NCBI RefSeq assembly: GCF_003664035.1
Contig: NZ_RCCK01000010.1
Location: forward strand, 992,001 to 1,056,000
Source of the DNA: Pedobacter alluvionis
Lineage (GTDB): Bacteria > Bacteroidota > Bacteroidia > Sphingobacteriales > Sphingobacteriaceae
Direction of reading: 5' to 3'
Length of the DNA stretch: 64,000 nucleotides
This document shows positions 60,579-64,000 of the stretch, piece by piece; the stretch's first letter is position 1, and each line of letters opens with the position of its first letter. The notes beneath the pieces were generated by a model. The model ran no database searches. It had not been told where the DNA came from and saw nothing but the letters and a program-made list of their open reading frames with translations. The translations under genes were made by a program, and so were the position numbers.

Positions 60579-61994
60579 TTAATTTTGTGAAATGCCGGAT
60601 TTCGTAATTTCATCTAATGGAATCGGCATAGCGTAACGCTTATCATTTGGTGGAAGCGTATAAACCACACCATCTATTTCTCTTGACAGGGTGATATTAG
60701 CGCCCTCTACATTCAGGCGCCGCACATCAAACCACCTTGCGCCGCGGTACAACAATTCCCTTCTACGCTCGAGTAAAACGAGGTCAAGTGCTGCTTCCGG
60801 AGTTGAGGCGCTGAGTACGGGAGCCAATCCTGCAGGAAAACGCTTTGTAGCCATCATATTCAAAATTTCAAGTGCCGGTTCTACTTCTCTCTTCCGTGCC
60901 AGGCACTCTGCCAAAATCAGGTAAACCTCGTCAGTTGCCAAACCGTTAAAGGGCACATAGCGTAAGGCTATATTCTGGTACAAAGCTTTGATATACTTAG
61001 CCGGATCGTTAGCACTCCTGATGAAAAAACACAGTTTTAATCTGAGGTCATCTTTATCGTAAAGGGCCATTTGCTTCGCACTCACCTTCGACTTGAAGGT
61101 ATAACCGTAATCGGAGTAGTTTAAGGCATAAAAATCGTAGCCAACAGAAGCGTCGCCATGAAAAGTAGTATAAATCACTTCCGGATTCCCGCCCTCAAAT
61201 GGCGTATTGGAATTTACGTCAAGGTTATTGTAGTCAAGCAGTGTTCCCTTGATCTTTAAAGCCTCCCGCGCGCTTTCCATCGCCTTATCGTAGTTCATCA
61301 TGCCCAAATGAACCCTTGCCAGCAAAGCCAGGGCAGCCACTTTAGAGCCTAATGTCGGTTTTGTAGTGGACTCAGAACTAAAACTCATTTTTGCGGTTTC
61401 CAGATCAGACAAGATCTGAGCATAAGTAACCGCTAAGGATGAACGCTGCAAGGGATTATTGGCATTTACCTCCAAAGGCAAAGGGATGCCCGGTGTAACT
61501 GCTGCATTTTTCGGATCATAAGGCATTGCAAAAGCCTGTGCAATCTGAAAAAAAGTATGGGCGCGCAGAAAGTAGGCCTGCCCTTTAACATCCCCATATT
61601 TTGCCGCATTAGCAGGTGTTTTTGCCAATTCATTTAATCCTGTAATGATGGTGTTGGCGTATAGGAGCGTTTTGTAGGAATTGTTCCAGTCTAAAGAGGT
61701 TTGATAAACAGTCGGATTCCAGTTGTAACTGTTGCGAATGGGTTCATCTTTCGACTGCCAGATACTGGTAGATAAATATTCGTATTCATCGCCACAGAAC
61801 ATGGAAAAGCTCTGGGTATTGTTGATTACCGTGAAGTTGTTTAATAGGCCTTCAAAATCGGCCAGGCTTTCCGGGATCAGGTTGGCCATTACCGGCTTTT
61901 TATCCAGAAATTCCTTTTTACAGCTTCCTAACAAAACAGATGCGACCAGTACAATAACAAAAAGTGATTTATTATAAAAAAAAGGCTTTTTCAT
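60579..61994 (-). CDS. SusD/RagB-family nutrient-binding lipoprotein
   Basis: A 471-residue outer-membrane lipoprotein (FFYNKSLFVIVLVASVLLGS then C). The SusD fold is shown by CKKEFLDKKPVMANLIPESL at the N-terminus, AYFLRAHTFFQIAQAFAMPY, VAALALLARVHLGMMNYDKA (TPR-like helices) and the ending ERRRELLYRGARWFDVRRLN with YAMPIPLDEI. SusD proteins cap the SusC channel and capture ligands. It follows the SusC gene on the minus strand with a 163-base gap. Confidence 0.95.
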   Translation of the reverse strand: MKKPFFYNKSLFVIVLVASVLLGSCKKEFLDKKPVMANLIPESLADFEGLLNNFTVINNTQSFSMFCGDEYEYLSTSIWQSKDEPIRNSYNWNPTVYQTSLDWNNSYKTLLYANTIITGLNELAKTPANAAKYGDVKGQAYFLRAHTFFQIAQAFAMPYDPKNAAVTPGIPLPLEVNANNPLQRSSLAVTYAQILSDLETAKMSFSSESTTKPTLGSKVAALALLARVHLGMMNYDKAMESAREALKIKGTLLDYNNLDVNSNTPFEGGNPEVIYTTFHGDASVGYDFYALNYSDYGYTFKSKVSAKQMALYDKDDLRLKLCFFIRSANDPAKYIKALYQNIALRYVPFNGLATDEVYLILAECLARKREVEPALEILNMMATKRFPAGLAPVLSASTPEAALDLVLLERRRELLYRGARWFDVRRLNVEGANITLSREIDGVVYTLPPNDKRYAMPIPLDEITKSGISQN

Positions 61995-62157
61995 ATGTGT
62001 AAATTTGTTTTTAATGGTTATGAAGCTATCATGATTTTTTCACAAGTTTCTATCGTGCTTTAGTGTTCAAGAACTCGCAAGCTCGGTTTACTAATTAGTG
62101 TTTGTGATTGGCAAAATCATGATGGTTTCATATCTAATTTTTTAATGGAGTAATTGA

Positions 62158-63999
62158 TTACAATGTGGTTCTTAAGCCAAACGAATATTGTCTTGGTGAT
62201 CTTGCTGAAGTCGGGAAATCCGGATCAATGGGAAGCTTTGTCGACTTCCACAACAGACCAATATTATTGGCATAGGCGTACACCTGGAGACTTTTGAAAG
62301 GCAGTCTTTTAAACTTTGTTTTGCTGATATTGTACGAAAGCTGGATATCCTGTAGCCTGAAACTGTCTCCTTTTTCTACCAGTGCATCCGACGAATCATA
62401 AGTGAGTTGTGCGTAGTTATTATAAGGATAATTCGTCATTGCCGGAACATTAGTGATCAATTCATCACCGGGTTTTTGCCATCTGTTCGCAAAATCAGAG
62501 AAGAAATAATTGCCAAAGAAAAGGCTGTTGTAGTCCAGCGCCTGACGTTTAAAATAATGACCCAGGCGGTAGGCAATTAAAAATGATAAGGATAGATTCT
62601 TGTAGTTAAAATCATTTCGGATACCGCCCGAAAATTTTGGAATATTATTTCCGATATATACAATATCCTGCTCATTGGCCGCATTAATTACTGAAGCGAG
62701 GTCAGTCGTGGCCACGCCATTGGAATAAATCATAGGTTGACCAAGTCCGTTTAAACCTGCGTAACGGTAAGTGAACAATGCGGAATAGGCATAACCCAAC
62801 CTTGGAATAGTAGAATTGTTCAATACTGAATTTCTCGGGTTTTGTTTGAGGTCGAGTTTAGTGATCTTATCTATTGCAGAACTGAGATTCAAACTTGTTG
62901 ACCATGAAAAATCTTTACCGGATATTTGTCTTGAATTGAGGGAGAGGTCGAAACCTTGTGTCTTTACGTCAGCAAAATTCCCGGTAAAATTTATTACACC
63001 AACCTGAGGGGCAACGCTCTGTCCGGATATCAAATCGCGGGCATTCTTCCTGAAAAACTCAATACTACCGCTAATCAGGTTGTTCTTGAATCCGAAATCT
63101 AATCCCAGGTTCGTTTGTTGTACTTTTTCCCATCTCAATTCTGCATTGGGTGGATTGTTGATCTGATAAAACGATCCCAAACCTGAATTATTTCCTGCTG
63201 ATAGGCTGGCAATTGTTTTTGCTGAAGCACTAGGACTGGTATTTCCGCTGTAGCCATTAGTGAGGCGTAGCTTTAACATCGGAAGCCAGTCTATATGGTA
63301 AAATGATTCGCGGTTAATTATCCAGGCCACACCAGCGGACCAAAGCGGTACCCCTTTTTTATTTGACGCTACACCAAAAAGATTGGATTCGTCTTTACGG
63401 GCACTCGCTGAAATAATGTATTTATCGCGATAGGAGTAAGATGCGTTCGCAAATAGTGAAACAAACCGATTGGTGGTATTGTTATTTGCAAATTGTATAG
63501 GTATAGTGCTGTTTGCACCACTAAATATAGTTTGATAAATCATATTTTGGTTCACACGCTGATAGGTATCAAACTCTTTAATATAACCAAGCTCTTGCCT
63601 TATAGAGCCTACAGTGTTGGTGTTTCGGACTTCCGCTCCCGCCAGCGCCGAAATCTGATGATCAGCCCCCAATGTCTCATTATAAACCAAATTCGCCCTT
63701 ACGTTGTTGTTATTGTATTTACTGTTTCTAATCAAATTGGTTCCACCATAGGGAAAATTCTGCGTAATTACTCCGGTGGCTGAATTGTAGGTGGTAAACA
63801 TGTTGATCATTTCGCGTGTTTGAAACGATTCAACATCAAAAATGCTATTAGAGTTGGAAATTCCACTTCCATATTGATAAATGGCACTAAACTGTAAGGT
63901 CGGTGTAAAACTATAATTTACATCTGTTTTAATGCTATAATCCTGAATATGATTGGCATTCCTGCCATAATTATATTCATCAAGCGGGATAAAAGTCAT
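62158..63999 (-). CDS. SusC/RagA-family TonB-dependent receptor, 3' part
   Basis: The window contains the last 613 or so codons of a SusC-type outer-membrane receptor; the plug and signal lie beyond the right edge. Typical barrel segments include YSYRDKYIISASARKDESNL, GVPLWSAGVAWIINRESFYH, LKLRLTNGYSGNTSPSASAK, GLDFGFKNNLISGSIEFFRK and PKFSGGIRNDFNYKNLSLSF. The C-terminal strand FPTSARSPRQYSFGLRTTL ends in the family manner. With the SusD and DUF4397 lipoproteins and the metalloprotease it forms an uptake operon, probably for peptides. Confidence 0.95.
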   Translation of the reverse strand: MTFIPLDEYNYGRNANHIQDYSIKTDVNYSFTPTLQFSAIYQYGSGISNSNSIFDVESFQTREMINMFTTYNSATGVITQNFPYGGTNLIRNSKYNNNNVRANLVYNETLGADHQISALAGAEVRNTNTVGSIRQELGYIKEFDTYQRVNQNMIYQTIFSGANSTIPIQFANNNTTNRFVSLFANASYSYRDKYIISASARKDESNLFGVASNKKGVPLWSAGVAWIINRESFYHIDWLPMLKLRLTNGYSGNTSPSASAKTIASLSAGNNSGLGSFYQINNPPNAELRWEKVQQTNLGLDFGFKNNLISGSIEFFRKNARDLISGQSVAPQVGVINFTGNFADVKTQGFDLSLNSRQISGKDFSWSTSLNLSSAIDKITKLDLKQNPRNSVLNNSTIPRLGYAYSALFTYRYAGLNGLGQPMIYSNGVATTDLASVINAANEQDIVYIGNNIPKFSGGIRNDFNYKNLSLSFLIAYRLGHYFKRQALDYNSLFFGNYFFSDFANRWQKPGDELITNVPAMTNYPYNNYAQLTYDSSDALVEKGDSFRLQDIQLSYNISKTKFKRLPFKSLQVYAYANNIGLLWKSTKLPIDPDFPTSARSPRQYSFGLRTTL

Positions 64000-64000
64000 A

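Noticed and set aside
1-64000. CRISPR array
   Set aside because: No series of short direct repeats with unique spacers was found; the repeats present are dispersed or palindromic pairs.

Overview
The window looks like a chromosomal segment of a Bacteroidota bacterium, most probably Sphingobacteriaceae and Pedobacter-like. The support is a SusC/SusD-type outer-membrane uptake operon at the right end, a DUF6266 protein, an ArsR/DUF6428/Acr3 arsenic operon, a grasp-with-spasm RiPP locus, AT-rich intergenic DNA without clear Shine-Dalgarno sites, and REP-like repeats of the type common in this group. The genus is an inference from gene content.

Layout, left to right. 0-3 kb: a PhnP-like metallo-hydrolase, a DUF6266 protein, and tRNA-Leu(GAG) preceded by a broken tRNA-Leu 5' fragment carrying a small palindrome. 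3-9 kb: an AT-rich accessory island beginning with a decayed serine recombinase. It holds two divergent gene pairs: an APH-fold kinase with a possibly CYTH-like protein, and a trypsin-like protease with a possibly cyclase-fold protein. 9.5-13.3 kb: the operon arsR, DUF6428, GNAT, arsC, acr3, then a broken metallophosphoesterase. 13.5-20.1 kb: a secreted DRGH nuclease, a 131-bp MITE with its target duplication, an Mrr-like nuclease, several gene wrecks, and an unknown 212-codon gene under a structured leader. 20.3-26.5 kb: small regulator/enzyme pairs (AraC/SDR, Crp/SRPBCC, AraC/SDR/NTF2). 26.5-27.5 kb: repeats and a degraded second copy of the 212-codon gene with its leader.

27.5-31.4 kb is a complete-looking grasp-with-spasm peptide-modification operon: precursor peptide, TraB/ChaN-like protein, ATP-grasp ligase, small protein, SPASM protein. 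31.6-33.6 kb is wreckage with a truncated IS3. 33.8-46.0 kb is the centrepiece: a tightly coupled operon encoding a protease with an effector-associated-like N-terminus, a TIR protein with the same N-terminus, a SIR2-TIR protein, a membrane-anchored STAND NTPase with a C-terminal propeller, an alpha/beta hydrolase, a caspase-like protease and a beta-sandwich/HTH protein. This is the composition of NTP-dependent bacterial conflict (abortive-infection-like) systems. A second serine recombinase remnant and a 5'-truncated helical protein gene follow it.

46.5-64 kb: Crp/MBL/NTF2 stress-type genes, two serine hydrolases, and a pair of near-identical TIR-flanked cassettes carrying a DUF559 nuclease. 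Then come a DUF6055 lipoprotein metalloprotease and a SusC-SusD-DUF4397-metzincin operon that runs off the right edge. Repeats are unusually informative here. Several families occur in two or three copies, which lets insertions, empty sites and compensatory base changes be read directly from the window.
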